From positions 7,480-47,921 of the IMG/VR virus record IMGVR_UViG_3300008267_000398: a stretch of 40,442 nucleotides of DNA. The stretch is one strand, 5' to 3'. Origin of the DNA: a virus. Positions 1 to 10,833 of the stretch are shown piece by piece. The notes under the pieces are model-generated. The model saw only the letters and a list, made by a program, of their open reading frames with translations, had not been told where the DNA came from and ran no database searches. How positions within the stretch are numbered: the stretch's first letter is position 1; each line of letters opens with the position of its first letter. The position numbers were made by a program, and so were the translations under genes.

Positions 1-3000
1 ACAATTCCAGGTGATTATTTTAATGATGTTAATTTCCAAGCACCAAAACTTGAAAAAGCATTAAATGTTGTTAATGGTGTTACCGGTGGTTTGTTAGGTC
101 CAATACTTGATGTTTTTAGAAATCCATCTGAAACATTTGTCGCTAATACCGGAAACGGACAAAGATCCATTTTATTTTCATCATTAGATTATAACAAATA
201 TAGACCAAAATATACCAGAGGACCATTACAAAGTATTACAACTGGACTTGATAGAATTCTTGATCCAGATAAACCAAATACTGGTGGATATTATGTTGGA
301 AGTCCAGAAGCTGAACCATCACAGATTGATTCTCCTGCGAATCAAATTCCAGTTGGACCTGGTGGTAGACAAATAAATACAATTGTTTATGGACCACAAG
401 AATTAGGTATATTATATGAAGGTAATGAAAGTAAAATTGTAAATGGTCTTAAAGGAAAATCATTAAGTAATGGTGGTGGTATTTCAGGTCAATTTGTTTG
501 GACATCACCAAAATATAAAGATAATGCTGGATTCAAGCAAGGTGTTGGTGGTAAAGTAACATCATTAGACCAAGAATTTGAAACAATAAGAGCTGATTAT
601 TCCAGTTATCAATCAACAGAAATTCCATTTAAAGAAGGTTCAATTTTAGATGATACCCAAAGATTAATCGAATCTGCAGATAAGGTTACTGGTCAATCAA
701 GATTAAAACACGTCGGTAATGCAATTAATCAAGTATCAAAAGTGTTTAATGATGGTTACAAAGAATTAACAAAAGGTTCGCAAGTTTTATCTTATAAAAA
801 TAATTCAGATGGAAATGAAGATGGTATTGAATATTGTAGAGTTTTTACAAAAGATACACCATATTACACATACGCCGATTTACAAAAATCTGATGGTATC
901 ACAACAGAAGGTAGAAAATTTTCATACTCAATATTTGACAAAGCGTACAATTTAAATATTGCACCACTTAAAAATCCTGGATCAACGAATATTGTTGATA
1001 ATAAAGTTAAGAAATATATGTTTTCAATTGAGAATCTCGCTTGGAGAACTTCGGATAGACCCGGATTTACTTACGATGATTTACCGGTATGTGAAAAAGG
1101 ACCAAATGGTGGTAGAATAATGTGGTTTCCACCATACGATTTAACATTTTCTGATGATAGCACACCAGAATTTAATAAGACATCGTTTTTAGGTAGACCA
1201 GAACCGATATATACATATAAAAATACAACAAGAAAAGGTTCAATAAGTTGGAAAATAATTGTGGATCATCCGGCGGTAATGAATACAATCGTCCAAAAAC
1301 AATTGAAAAAAATAGACCCACAAAAAGTCGATTCAATGTTGGATTCATTCTTTGCTGGTTGTTTGAAATATGATTTATATGAATTGGGTATTAAATTTAA
1401 CACAATACCGACAAGGGATTTATTTACATACCAACAAGTATTAAATAACCCAAGATTAACATCTGAAGAATTGGGACAAGTTGCATTTGAAATTCCTAAA
1501 CAACCAGAACAAGCAGATAAAACTATTGGAAGTAGTACTAACGCTGACACATCACCGACAGATGCTAAAACTAAAGTTGAAAATAACACAACAAACGCTC
1601 TTGAAGATGTGGATTTATCAAAATTCATAAATTACGCTTTTTATTTTGATAATGATTGTCCTGAATGTAAAGGAAGTTGGAGTAAAACCGCTAGTCAACC
1701 ATATGATAGTTGGTATAGTGGATATGTCGGTAATAAAGGAAAATATGATACATCAGCACCAACCATAACATATTCAAAAGAAAGTGATGGAACATATAAA
1801 GAATGGAGTAAAGCTGGTATTCCAGATTTCTTTACACAAGTTATTGAAGGTAATTTTACAGTAATCAAAGATACTCTTATAACACAAATTGCAGAAATAC
1901 TACTTAATGGTGGTGAAGTATCTGTAGATTTAGTTGGTTCCGCATCTGCGGTACAAACCGTGGCATATAACCAAACTTTATCTGAAAGAAGGATTGATTC
2001 GGTATTACAATGGTTTAGGAAACAAAAAGATAAAAACGGAAAATCTTTTGAAGATTATATTAAGGATAAAAAATTAACAGTTAAAGGTAACCCAAAGGGT
2101 GAAACAGCTGTAATACCAAAAACAAGTACCGAAGTTAAAACTGACGCAACCGTTGTTAATTCATCTGGTAAAGATGGTGTATTAGCTGACACAGTGAATT
2201 GTAGTGCTAACCTTAATATAAAAACCGGTAATACATATAAAGTAACTTCAGCGGCCGAAATATATTCAATACCAGCTATGGCTTGTAGAAGGGTTACAAT
2301 TAAAGACATTAAAGCAAAACAACCACCAAAAAAACAAACTGGCGGTGGTGGTGAAGAAAAAAAACCAACACCAAATGTTGAAGAAAAAAAGGAACAAGCC
2401 TCAAGCGTTCAAACTAATCCAGCTCAAACAATTAAACCATCACCAAACATTACTGTGGAGCAAAAAATTAAAGATGGTATTTCAAAAAAAGTTTTAAGAA
2501 CATTATTTTCTGAATGTGATTATTTTGAGGTGTTAAAAGAATCTGACCCAATGATTTTCCAATCAATTAAAGATAAGATTAAATATTTTAACCCAGCATT
2601 CCATTCAATGACACCTGAAGGTTTAAATGGTAGATTAACATTTTTAAATCAATGTGTTAGACCAGGACAAACAATTCCTATTATTGGTGCCGATGGTAGA
2701 CCAAAATACAATGACGCTTTAAATACTTCTTTTGGTGCACCACCAATTTTGGTTTTAAGAGTTGGCGACTTTTACCATAGTAAAATTGTCCCAAATAGTT
2801 TATCATTTTCATATGAAGAAGCAAAATATGATTTAAATCCAGAAGGTATTGGTGTGCAACCAATGATTGTTAAAGTAACATTAGGGTTTGATTTTATTGG
2901 TGGACACGGACTAAAACAACCAGTAGAAGAATTACAAAATGCACTATCATTTAATTTTTACGCTAATACGGAAATTTATGATGAAAGAGCAACAGCTACT

Positions 3001-4284
3001 GAAGATATTAGTGCTAGAGACAAATATGTTGTTGAAAAAATATTAGCTAGTCAACCACCAGTTTCAGTTGCCGAAATTAAAAATACACAACCTAAAAAAG
3101 GTGGAAATACGATTGGGACAATATTGTCGGATACTCAAATTGATTATACAAGTCAAATGAATGATTTTTGGAATAAAACAAAAGAGTATTTTGATACAGT
3201 TATAGATACACACACAACACTTGTTAAGAATTTTAACATTGGGATTGTTGATTTATTATATTACGATAGAAATTTTAGTGAAGGTAAATTTGATGAATAT
3301 GGAACTTCGTCAAAACTACCAATTTATGGAAAACCAAATAAAATAGAAGATAAGATTAATAAATTATTCAGTGAAAGTATTTCAGATGTTAAAAAAAGAA
3401 ACGACCCTTTTATGGTTGAAATTGATAAAAGTAAGGTGTTAAAAAATACTGAAAAAAGAGAATTAGAAAGAAGATTAATTCTGTTTATTGAAAGTTTACA
3501 ATCTGATTTTTCATTAAAATTAAATAATGATATTTCAAATTTGGTAAATAATCAGCAAGATTATATTCAAAATATTAGAAAATTTAATTTAATATTAACA
3601 AAGACTGATGGTTCATTAAATTCTGAAAACAAACCAGTTGTTTACAACTTATCTGGTGACACATATGATTTATTTAAAAATAATTATACAAAGATTAAAG
3701 ATAAACACATAACATTCTTTGATGAACCAACAAACATTATCCAACAAGATAAATATTTGTTTTTGAATAAAGAACATTATAAACCATCTGCCGCTTTATT
3801 TATTGATAATAATTATAGTAAAAAATCAGTTGATAATAATTTTAGTAAAAAACCAGAGTCTTGGGCTTTCGGTAATTCAACAATAAGTGAAGATGATGCG
3901 ACAAATAGGTTTTATCAAATTATGGCACAAACATTTTTTGTTGAAAATAGTCGAAATTCATTAAAAACTTTCTTATTAGATAGTCAGGTTTATAGGGACA
4001 AAAATTTAGTAGGAACTGAAATAGATAAGGCTATGAATATTTGTGTGATATTATTTAATGGTTATACAAAAGTTAATATAGATATATACGCTAAGATAAA
4101 AGATTCTGATACATATAAGTCGTTAATCCAATCACCACTTAACGAAAATGATAAATATGTTCTTGATTATTTAATACCAACTGATGGTACAAACGACCAA
4201 CAAAAAAGAATAACAGACTTGTATTCGATAAATAATTTAAATAATGACTTTAAAACTTTTGATGGAAAAGTAAAATTTAATTAA
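1..4284 (+). CDS. Large baseplate/tail structural protein with embedded OmpA-like domain (5' partial)
   Basis: The frame is open from base 1, so the true start lies upstream; the TTG at 91 is only the first possible start inside the window and coding-quality residues (TIPGDYFNDV...) precede it. About 1,427 residues are visible. The region around 1010-1280 (GRIMWFPPYDLTFSD, LGRPEPIYTYKNTTRKGSI, IIVDHP) looks like myovirus baseplate/tail-tube-associated proteins. Bases ~1617-2320 encode an OmpA/MotB-like domain: YAFYFDNDCPE, then AYNQTLSERRIDSVLQWF, and a closing CRRVTI. A Gly/Lys/Pro linker follows (~2320-2460), then a second structural region (ILVLRVGDFYHSKIVP, ~2745-2990) and a Lys/Asn-rich C-terminus. 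It ends one base before the gp53-like gene, so the two are probably co-transcribed. The tail/baseplate assignment rests on context and on these motifs; the exact T4 equivalent is not clear. Confidence 0.75.
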   Translation, partial: TIPGDYFNDVNFQAPKLEKALNVVNGVTGGLLGPILDVFRNPSETFVANTGNGQRSILFSSLDYNKYRPKYTRGPLQSITTGLDRILDPDKPNTGGYYVGSPEAEPSQIDSPANQIPVGPGGRQINTIVYGPQELGILYEGNESKIVNGLKGKSLSNGGGISGQFVWTSPKYKDNAGFKQGVGGKVTSLDQEFETIRADYSSYQSTEIPFKEGSILDDTQRLIESADKVTGQSRLKHVGNAINQVSKVFNDGYKELTKGSQVLSYKNNSDGNEDGIEYCRVFTKDTPYYTYADLQKSDGITTEGRKFSYSIFDKAYNLNIAPLKNPGSTNIVDNKVKKYMFSIENLAWRTSDRPGFTYDDLPVCEKGPNGGRIMWFPPYDLTFSDDSTPEFNKTSFLGRPEPIYTYKNTTRKGSISWKIIVDHPAVMNTIVQKQLKKIDPQKVDSMLDSFFAGCLKYDLYELGIKFNTIPTRDLFTYQQVLNNPRLTSEELGQVAFEIPKQPEQADKTIGSSTNADTSPTDAKTKVENNTTNALEDVDLSKFINYAFYFDNDCPECKGSWSKTASQPYDSWYSGYVGNKGKYDTSAPTITYSKESDGTYKEWSKAGIPDFFTQVIEGNFTVIKDTLITQIAEILLNGGEVSVDLVGSASAVQTVAYNQTLSERRIDSVLQWFRKQKDKNGKSFEDYIKDKKLTVKGNPKGETAVIPKTSTEVKTDATVVNSSGKDGVLADTVNCSANLNIKTGNTYKVTSAAEIYSIPAMACRRVTIKDIKAKQPPKKQTGGGGEEKKPTPNVEEKKEQASSVQTNPAQTIKPSPNITVEQKIKDGISKKVLRTLFSECDYFEVLKESDPMIFQSIKDKIKYFNPAFHSMTPEGLNGRLTFLNQCVRPGQTIPIIGADGRPKYNDALNTSFGAPPILVLRVGDFYHSKIVPNSLSFSYEEAKYDLNPEGIGVQPMIVKVTLGFDFIGGHGLKQPVEELQNALSFNFYANTEIYDERATATEDISARDKYVVEKILASQPPVSVAEIKNTQPKKGGNTIGTILSDTQIDYTSQMNDFWNKTKEYFDTVIDTHTTLVKNFNIGIVDLLYYDRNFSEGKFDEYGTSSKLPIYGKPNKIEDKINKLFSESISDVKKRNDPFMVEIDKSKVLKNTEKRELERRLILFIESLQSDFSLKLNNDISNLVNNQQDYIQNIRKFNLILTKTDGSLNSENKPVVYNLSGDTYDLFKNNYTKIKDKHITFFDEPTNIIQQDKYLFLNKEHYKPSAALFIDNNYSKKSVDNNFSKKPESWAFGNSTISEDDATNRFYQIMAQTFFVENSRNSLKTFLLDSQVYRDKNLVGTEIDKAMNICVILFNGYTKVNIDIYAKIKDSDTYKSLIQSPLNENDKYVLDYLIPTDGTNDQQKRITDLYSINNLNNDFKTFDGKVKFN

Positions 4285-4285
4285 T

Positions 4286-4609
4286 ATGAACTTACAATAT
4301 TATAATAGATATAATCAATTTTTAGTAGATGGAAAACAACAAGTTGTTCCTTACATAACCATTCCGTCAAAAGCTACGGATAAGAATTATATTTATATTG
4401 CCGGACAATCAAGATTAGATAAAATATCTTTCCAATTTTACGGATCACCATTTTTTGGTTGGTTAATCCAACAAGCAAATCCACAATATTCCGGATCCGA
4501 ATGGAGTATTCCTGATGGTGCAATATTGACAATTCCATTTCCTTTGCTAAGTTCATTACAAGATTATAATAACGAATTAAACAACCACTTCTTCTATTAT
4601 GGTAGATAA
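4286..4609 (+). CDS. gp53: Baseplate wedge protein gp53-like, LysM-like fold
   Basis: A 107-residue protein. Residues ~30-85 (YIYIAGQSRLDKISFQFYG, FFGWLIQQANP, WSIPDGAILTIPFPL) follow the LysM-like pattern of T4 gp53: a repeat that starts the domain, an aromatic W-L-I-x-x-A-N segment, and an I-P-x-G-x-x-L-x-I-P ending. In T4, gp53 is part of the baseplate wedge and clamps the inner ring. The ATG is one base after the upstream stop, and the stop overlaps the next gene by 11 bases, which suggests translational coupling within one baseplate operon. Its length is about half that of T4 gp53, so it may be only the LysM-like core. A tail protein X-like role is the main alternative. Confidence 0.7.
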   Translation: MNLQYYNRYNQFLVDGKQQVVPYITIPSKATDKNYIYIAGQSRLDKISFQFYGSPFFGWLIQQANPQYSGSEWSIPDGAILTIPFPLLSSLQDYNNELNNHFFYYGR

Positions 4610-7600
4610 CGGAGAAAATATTTTAGTAGAATTTGATTACGACAACATATCCCTTATTGACCCAAACAAAGTAATAGATCAAGATGGTAAGGTTAAAGAT
4701 AGATTAGTCAAACAAGAAAATCTGGTTATGTATGCTAACCTTGAGTGTAGTGTCGTTCCCAGAACAAAATTAGCAATTGGTGCACCACTTAATGATAATG
4801 TAAGAACAATTTCAGTTGGAAAAATAAATTTCTTAAATCCTGGGTTTAAGACATTTATGAATAATAATTGGACTGATGAAATAACAGGTAAGGGTGCTAT
4901 TAAAGGTGAAGGTGTTAATCAACCAAAATTAAATGCGGTTAAAAACCCAAAGAAATCTGATGATTATTATATTTCACAATCATTATCATCAAACGGAACA
5001 CCTGGTGCTGTAGATAATGGACTTTTAGGTATTAAAAGTATTGAAGTTGCGATTGATACAAGCTTTTACCCACAAGTAACAATCCAATTAGAAGATGTTA
5101 AAGGTAGAGCGTTATTTGAAGGTGGAAATAGCTCACCATATGCCGCGTTCTTTCAATTACCATACCCAATATTTTACTTAACATTAAAGGGGTATTATGG
5201 TAAAGCCGTTAGGATGCCACTTATGTTACAGACATTTAATTCTACTTTTGATAACACATCTGGAAATTTTAAGATTAGTTTAAAATTATATGGTTACAAA
5301 TATGGTGTAATGTCTTATATAAATTGGGGACATATGCTTGCTGTTCCACATATGTATAATTCATTTGTAAGTCCAAATCAAGTTTCACAAGGAGGATCAA
5401 AACCAACTAACGGAGTTTCAAAACAATCATCGGACAATGTAAAACCAGTTGTTGTTTCAAGAGGTTACCAAAAAATGAAGGAATTATATTCCGAATATAA
5501 ATCAAAAGGTTTAATTGATGATGATTTTCCGGAATATAGTTTATTCCAATTAAAGAGTAAGTTAGATACTTTCATTAAGGATATATTAGAAAAATTCACA
5601 AAAGAAAATTTAGGATCATTAACTGAACTTGAAAATTTCCAAACATTATTAACCGAATTTCAAAAGAAAGTATTTTTTGATACCAATTCTTGGTATAGAA
5701 CATATATGGATTTTAAATTCCCACTTGTTTTAACCGACAACACAAAAGTATATACCTTTAGTAAAGATTATGATACAGCACAGAAAAAAAATGATGCAAT
5801 AACAGAACTTAATGGTATTATTAAAGATTTTACAAAAAAATTAGAAGCTAATAGTGTTGCCGGTAAAAATGGAAGTTATACTGTTGGTGGAAAACAAACA
5901 AAGAGTCAAGTTCCAGTAAATGTTACAATAGATAAATTTAAAAAAACAATCACAATAAATGACGTTGATTTTACTAAATCATTTAATGAAGCTTATGGTA
6001 AAACAACATCCGGTGGAACATTAGTTCAGGAATTTACAACTACGAAAACTAATGAAATACCATCAAACCAATATTTTGTTTTTGATGGAAAAGGAACTTT
6101 TAATGATATTTGTAATCAAGCAGCAAAAGAATTAACAACTTTAAGAGCTGAAATTGAAAAACAAATTACAGATAATTTAGGAGAACAATTAGCAAGAAAA
6201 GATAGTGGTATTGGGTTTAAACCAACAATTAGAAATATTCTTGCGGTTTTTTACGCCCAAGGTGAAGCTTTTTTAAGATTGATGGATGATGTCCATAATG
6301 CTGCATGGGAAGTAAGAGACGACCCATACAGACGAGCATCTGTTTTCGGAACAACTACAGCTCAGAGTGTTGATGTTAAAAATGCACAACAATCTACTGA
6401 ACCAATATATCCTTGGCCACAAATCATTCTTGAATCACAAGGTGATGATTCACAAGAAAAATTCGCTTTGAAATATCCTGGAGATCCAAAACTATCTTCA
6501 ATAACAAAAGCATATATTCCGGAGTTATGGCCTGAAGTTGAATTTGTTGAAGAATATATAAAAGGTTTTATTGAAAGGGAAGCACCAGAACCGGATTTGG
6601 GTGATTCGAATAATTCCGAACAACAACCAATGAGATTAAGTTTAAACGCTGTAGATTTTCCGGTGTCAAATGAGGTCTTTCAAAATAAAGAAGAAGTAAA
6701 ATTCTATTATGAAATTTACGAAAGGGTTATGGTTAATACTTTTTATTCTAAATTAAGTAGGGTAGATGGTTATCAATCAAGTGTTTATTTAGTTGAATCT
6801 GAAAATGAAAAAATAAATGCACTTAAATCCTTGGGATCTGATAATCCGTTTTTAATCAAAAAGTTAAAACAATATTTAATTGATGGTGCGAACTTCCAAA
6901 CATTTTTAAGACATATATCAAATCAAGGAGAAGGGGAAAGTTGGCAAAAATTTATTAGGGGTGAATTTGTTACACCATATATTAAAAATAAAACAAACAC
7001 ACCTTTTCAGTTATTTAATAGAAACTTATTATTAAGTCCTTCATCACAACCAAATGTTTCGGCAACACAACAAAATAAAATTGAAGATTACATTCAAGTA
7101 AAAACATATAGTAATCAATTTGATTTTACCGATATGTATCCAATAACAAATCTTGATTGGTGTAAAGATTATTTAGCGAATGGTAAAGGAACAAATGGTG
7201 TTAATGAAATTTTTAATACAAATAAAACATTAGTTTATAATACAACACAAAAAACAATCACAAACTTTAAAAGTGATGATACTACTGACGTTAAAAGACC
7301 TATAACTAATTTTAATTATACTACAGATATATTTAATCAAACTATAAATTCAAACCTTAAACAATTTTATAGAAATAGAAAAATTGAAGATCAGTTTATA
7401 ACTGAAGGTAATGTTTATTATTCTGGTTATAATGGTAATTTAAGTGAAGAACAAACAACATCAATGATGAATACACCGTATTTCATAAATGCGATACAAA
7501 ATGGTGTATTTAATTTTAGATATAACTCAAAGGATTTAAATCCATATAAAGCGGCAGCATATCTTTTTATTAATAGTTTACCAACAGCAACATTAAGAGA

Positions 7601-10600
7601 AAGATTTAAAACAAAAGACGCATCAGAAGATTTGGATTATATTGTATCAACACTTAAAAAATTTGGTGCGGTCCATAAATTACCATATGTTTGGGTTTTA
7701 AAATATGGGTCAATCTGGCACAGATATAAAACTTGGAACAGAGAAGGAAAGGACATTTTAGATAATTCTTGGAAAGACTTTAATTATTTATCAAATTATG
7801 ATCCGGTTAATTCGGCAACGACAAAAACATACACATTAAATATTGATGGGACACAAAGAAATATCACTTTAACACAAAATCTTGGGACTGGTTCATATAC
7901 AACATATATGAATACCGGTTTTTACCCAAAATTGATTGATGATATGAATGTATTCTTACAAGGACTTAAATTATTTAGTGGGTCAACACAATTAAACGGA
8001 ACTTGTGATGTGTTTGACGATACTATGGTTGTTTATACGGTAAATGATAATAGTTTAACACCTGGTAATACACTATCCGGACCTAAAGTTGATTTGGGGA
8101 CTACAATTATTTCACAAATTAGTGGGACAACTGGTGGTGTTGGAATTTATAAAATTGCACCATCACAAAATTTAACAAAAATAAATGGAACTTGTAATAT
8201 TTCTGGAACAACACTTGAATTAACCTTTATTACTGGTGGGACATTAGATGTTAATGCGAAAATAGCAGGACCTAATATTATACCAGGAACTAAAATAATT
8301 TCAAAAATAACTGGAACAACAAATCCTAATTTAGTATATACTATTGACACGGCACAAAATTATTCTGGAGCAACATTCTTCGTTTCCGAACCTTCTGATT
8401 TTTTTGTGACCAACGCACAAACAACTGGATACGGACAAGGTGAAATACAAGCACTAATTGACAATAAGAAATTAGTATTATCAACAAATATAAATTCAAA
8501 AATAATTAAAACAACAGGATTTGATTCAAATAACCCAAATCGAAATTTAAATCTAACTCCTTGGTCTGTCTTATCAAAATTAACTAATGAAGAAAAATAT
8601 TATGTTTTACCATCTTTCGGTAATACAAAGAATCAAGTTAATGATGAATGTTTCAAAAATGGTAATCTAAAATTAGAAATTACTGGAAATACAGCTGTAT
8701 TTAATGGTTCAGCAAGAATGTTTTGGGGTGCACCAAATTATGGATATTTTGATAATAATAGTGTTAAAATTCCAGATCCAGATTCCTACCTAAAACAAAT
8801 TTTTAATGACAAGAAAATACAGGAAAATTTTTCAATAAATGGTGATAAGTCAGAATACACAAAAATTTCTGAAATATTCACAACATTTGAAACAAAAGTT
8901 TTAGATTCTTTTGAAGAAGAATTTTTGAATTATAGTAGATCAATTTATGATTATAAAACAATGATTCCAGCTGAAGAAGGTGAAGAAACCGAAACAGAAA
9001 TAGCGGTTAAGAATTTCCAATATTTTATGAGGTTGTTAATGAAAGTTGAAAAACCAACATCAATTGGAACTGAAGGGTTAATTGATGAAGTTATAACAAA
9101 ACAAAATCAAAATTTCCAATCGTTATTTAATAGTCTAATGACATATGACACAGTTTTTAGATTTGGAAACCCAACAATGTTTGATAAAAGATTATTTTAT
9201 ACTTTTTCAACAAAATTTTTAGAAGAACCAATTAGATATCAGGGTTATAATCAAAGTATGGCCGGATTTTTACCAACAGCTGGTGGTGGTGTTACATTAG
9301 CACAATCTAAAGCCGCATACCCAGAAACCTGGAAAGACCTTGAATATTATGTTGGATTTTCTGAAATACCAGAATTGAAATATACTGACAATGGTTCATA
9401 TATTACAGATTTCTTTGTTGATATGAATGTCCAGTTTTCACAAAAAAATATAAAGGATTTCGCACCAATCATTAAATTATATGCAACACAGAAGCTACTA
9501 AACCCAAAGATGGATTATTCAAAGTTCATTACACTTATGAATACATATTTGGATACTTGTGAACTATACCAAACAAATGTAATAAATGATTTAATGACAG
9601 GGATTAGAGGTGGTTTACCTGATGTTTCAATAGTTAAACAAAACCCAGACCAAAAAGCACCACTTGTTGGTGACCAAAGTAGGGATGAACTTTGGGATTC
9701 TTTTAAATCTTTAAATGATACTTGGATTTCTGGTATTGATTTAAAAACTAAAACATTGTTTGAAGATATACTTTTATTTGATAGAGCTTGTAGAGATGTC
9801 GGACAAAAAGTTCTTGTTGATATTTTTAAAATTAAGGATTTAATTGAAACAACATTACCAAATAATAAATTGGAAAATATAGTTAAAACACTTTTAACTG
9901 AAAATAATTTTAGTTTTTTCCCACTACCAGCTTATAGTAATTTTTATAATGCACAAGAAACTGTAAAAAATCCAGTTCCACAAGCTGAAGGAACAAATGA
10001 ATTCGCTAGTTCTATCTGGGGAACATTTTTAAATGTGGACTATAGAAATACTTCACCAAAATATTTGTGTTATTATAGGAGTGTCCCAAGTAATCACTTA
10101 GCAATGAATGATAATGCTGATTATAAATTTAGAGATGATGCTTTTGATTTAAGAAGGGCTAGTGATAACCCACTACTTGAAAATCAATTAAATAAAACTA
10201 ATTGGGATAAATCAAATAAAGTATGTGGGTTCAATGTTGATTTCAGTAATCAAAACCAACAAATATTTTATCAAATCAATTTACAACAAAGTGTTGGAAA
10301 ACCGACAGCAGAATCACTTGAAATGATAAACCAAATGGCAAACTCAAGTAGAAACAGAGGTACAGGGTCTCAAAGTGTATCATTATATAACATTTATAAA
10401 AATAGAAGTTATGAATGTACGATTGATATGATGGGTAATGCGTTGATACAACCTATGATGTATTTTAATTTAAGAAATATTCCTATGTTTAGTGGTCCAT
10501 ATATGATTACTAAAATATCACATAGTATTAGTGAAGGTGACTTTAAAACAAGTATTACCGGAACAAGACAACCATTTTATGATTTACCAAAAATAGATAA

Positions 10601-10724
10601 TTTTATCCAAGCTTTAAGTTTTAAAATAATTGATAAATTAAAGGATCAATTACAGAAGAAAGAAACAGCTGAAATATCATCAAGTATTTACAAATGTTGC
10701 AAACCCAGAATTAACAACAATTAA
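4599..10724 (+). CDS. Giant tail hub/baseplate protein (gp27/gpD-like C-terminus)
   Basis: A 2,041-residue protein overlapping the gp53-like gene by 11 bases. The N-terminal ~250 residues contain IEVAIDTSFYPQVTIQLEDV and PYPIFYLTLKGYYG, typical of phage structural proteins. Near the C-terminus (~10390-10590) the pattern YECTIDMMGNALIQPMMYF, FSGPYMITKISHSI and F-K-T-S-I-T-G-T-R matches the closing part of tail hub proteins (gp27 / late-control gpD type). Residues ~1133-1264 hold two tandem ~65-residue units (separate entry). The last residues (YKCCKPRINNN) look unlike the rest, while good coding sequence continues in another frame, so a frameshift near 10675-10705 is likely. T4 gp27 is only 391 residues, so this is a greatly expanded hub or a fusion. 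The structural call is firm; the exact homologue is inferred. Confidence 0.7.
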   Translation: MVDNGENILVEFDYDNISLIDPNKVIDQDGKVKDRLVKQENLVMYANLECSVVPRTKLAIGAPLNDNVRTISVGKINFLNPGFKTFMNNNWTDEITGKGAIKGEGVNQPKLNAVKNPKKSDDYYISQSLSSNGTPGAVDNGLLGIKSIEVAIDTSFYPQVTIQLEDVKGRALFEGGNSSPYAAFFQLPYPIFYLTLKGYYGKAVRMPLMLQTFNSTFDNTSGNFKISLKLYGYKYGVMSYINWGHMLAVPHMYNSFVSPNQVSQGGSKPTNGVSKQSSDNVKPVVVSRGYQKMKELYSEYKSKGLIDDDFPEYSLFQLKSKLDTFIKDILEKFTKENLGSLTELENFQTLLTEFQKKVFFDTNSWYRTYMDFKFPLVLTDNTKVYTFSKDYDTAQKKNDAITELNGIIKDFTKKLEANSVAGKNGSYTVGGKQTKSQVPVNVTIDKFKKTITINDVDFTKSFNEAYGKTTSGGTLVQEFTTTKTNEIPSNQYFVFDGKGTFNDICNQAAKELTTLRAEIEKQITDNLGEQLARKDSGIGFKPTIRNILAVFYAQGEAFLRLMDDVHNAAWEVRDDPYRRASVFGTTTAQSVDVKNAQQSTEPIYPWPQIILESQGDDSQEKFALKYPGDPKLSSITKAYIPELWPEVEFVEEYIKGFIEREAPEPDLGDSNNSEQQPMRLSLNAVDFPVSNEVFQNKEEVKFYYEIYERVMVNTFYSKLSRVDGYQSSVYLVESENEKINALKSLGSDNPFLIKKLKQYLIDGANFQTFLRHISNQGEGESWQKFIRGEFVTPYIKNKTNTPFQLFNRNLLLSPSSQPNVSATQQNKIEDYIQVKTYSNQFDFTDMYPITNLDWCKDYLANGKGTNGVNEIFNTNKTLVYNTTQKTITNFKSDDTTDVKRPITNFNYTTDIFNQTINSNLKQFYRNRKIEDQFITEGNVYYSGYNGNLSEEQTTSMMNTPYFINAIQNGVFNFRYNSKDLNPYKAAAYLFINSLPTATLRERFKTKDASEDLDYIVSTLKKFGAVHKLPYVWVLKYGSIWHRYKTWNREGKDILDNSWKDFNYLSNYDPVNSATTKTYTLNIDGTQRNITLTQNLGTGSYTTYMNTGFYPKLIDDMNVFLQGLKLFSGSTQLNGTCDVFDDTMVVYTVNDNSLTPGNTLSGPKVDLGTTIISQISGTTGGVGIYKIAPSQNLTKINGTCNISGTTLELTFITGGTLDVNAKIAGPNIIPGTKIISKITGTTNPNLVYTIDTAQNYSGATFFVSEPSDFFVTNAQTTGYGQGEIQALIDNKKLVLSTNINSKIIKTTGFDSNNPNRNLNLTPWSVLSKLTNEEKYYVLPSFGNTKNQVNDECFKNGNLKLEITGNTAVFNGSARMFWGAPNYGYFDNNSVKIPDPDSYLKQIFNDKKIQENFSINGDKSEYTKISEIFTTFETKVLDSFEEEFLNYSRSIYDYKTMIPAEEGEETETEIAVKNFQYFMRLLMKVEKPTSIGTEGLIDEVITKQNQNFQSLFNSLMTYDTVFRFGNPTMFDKRLFYTFSTKFLEEPIRYQGYNQSMAGFLPTAGGGVTLAQSKAAYPETWKDLEYYVGFSEIPELKYTDNGSYITDFFVDMNVQFSQKNIKDFAPIIKLYATQKLLNPKMDYSKFITLMNTYLDTCELYQTNVINDLMTGIRGGLPDVSIVKQNPDQKAPLVGDQSRDELWDSFKSLNDTWISGIDLKTKTLFEDILLFDRACRDVGQKVLVDIFKIKDLIETTLPNNKLENIVKTLLTENNFSFFPLPAYSNFYNAQETVKNPVPQAEGTNEFASSIWGTFLNVDYRNTSPKYLCYYRSVPSNHLAMNDNADYKFRDDAFDLRRASDNPLLENQLNKTNWDKSNKVCGFNVDFSNQNQQIFYQINLQQSVGKPTAESLEMINQMANSSRNRGTGSQSVSLYNIYKNRSYECTIDMMGNALIQPMMYFNLRNIPMFSGPYMITKISHSISEGDFKTSITGTRQPFYDLPKIDNFIQALSFKIIDKLKDQLQKKETAEISSSIYKCCKPRINNN
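7995..8386 (+). repeat. Two tandem ~65-residue repeats inside the hub-like protein
   Basis: Unit 1 (~7995-8183) and unit 2 (~8184-8386) share the order NGTC, then SGP or AGP, then GT.IIS.I.GTT, then Y.I..(S/A)QN. This G-T-x-I-I-S pattern resembles short beta repeats found inserted in many phage virion proteins. It interrupts the surrounding protein and may be a surface-exposed decoration. Confidence 0.6.
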
Positions 10725-10833
10725 TGCAAATGATTTTAATGTTTTATTAAGAGATAAAGTTAGAGCAAATGGATATACAGCACAAACCGAAAAAGAAGTT
10801 TATTTAAGACAACTATTATTTATTTTAATTTTT

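Noticed and set aside
1266-1628. Minus-strand open frame of 120 codons
   Set aside because: Lies wholly inside the well-coded + strand tail gene, has no leader signal, and its residues mirror the sense codons. The other minus-strand frames (for example 18153-18566, 26549-27072, 38729-39007) are rejected for the same reason.
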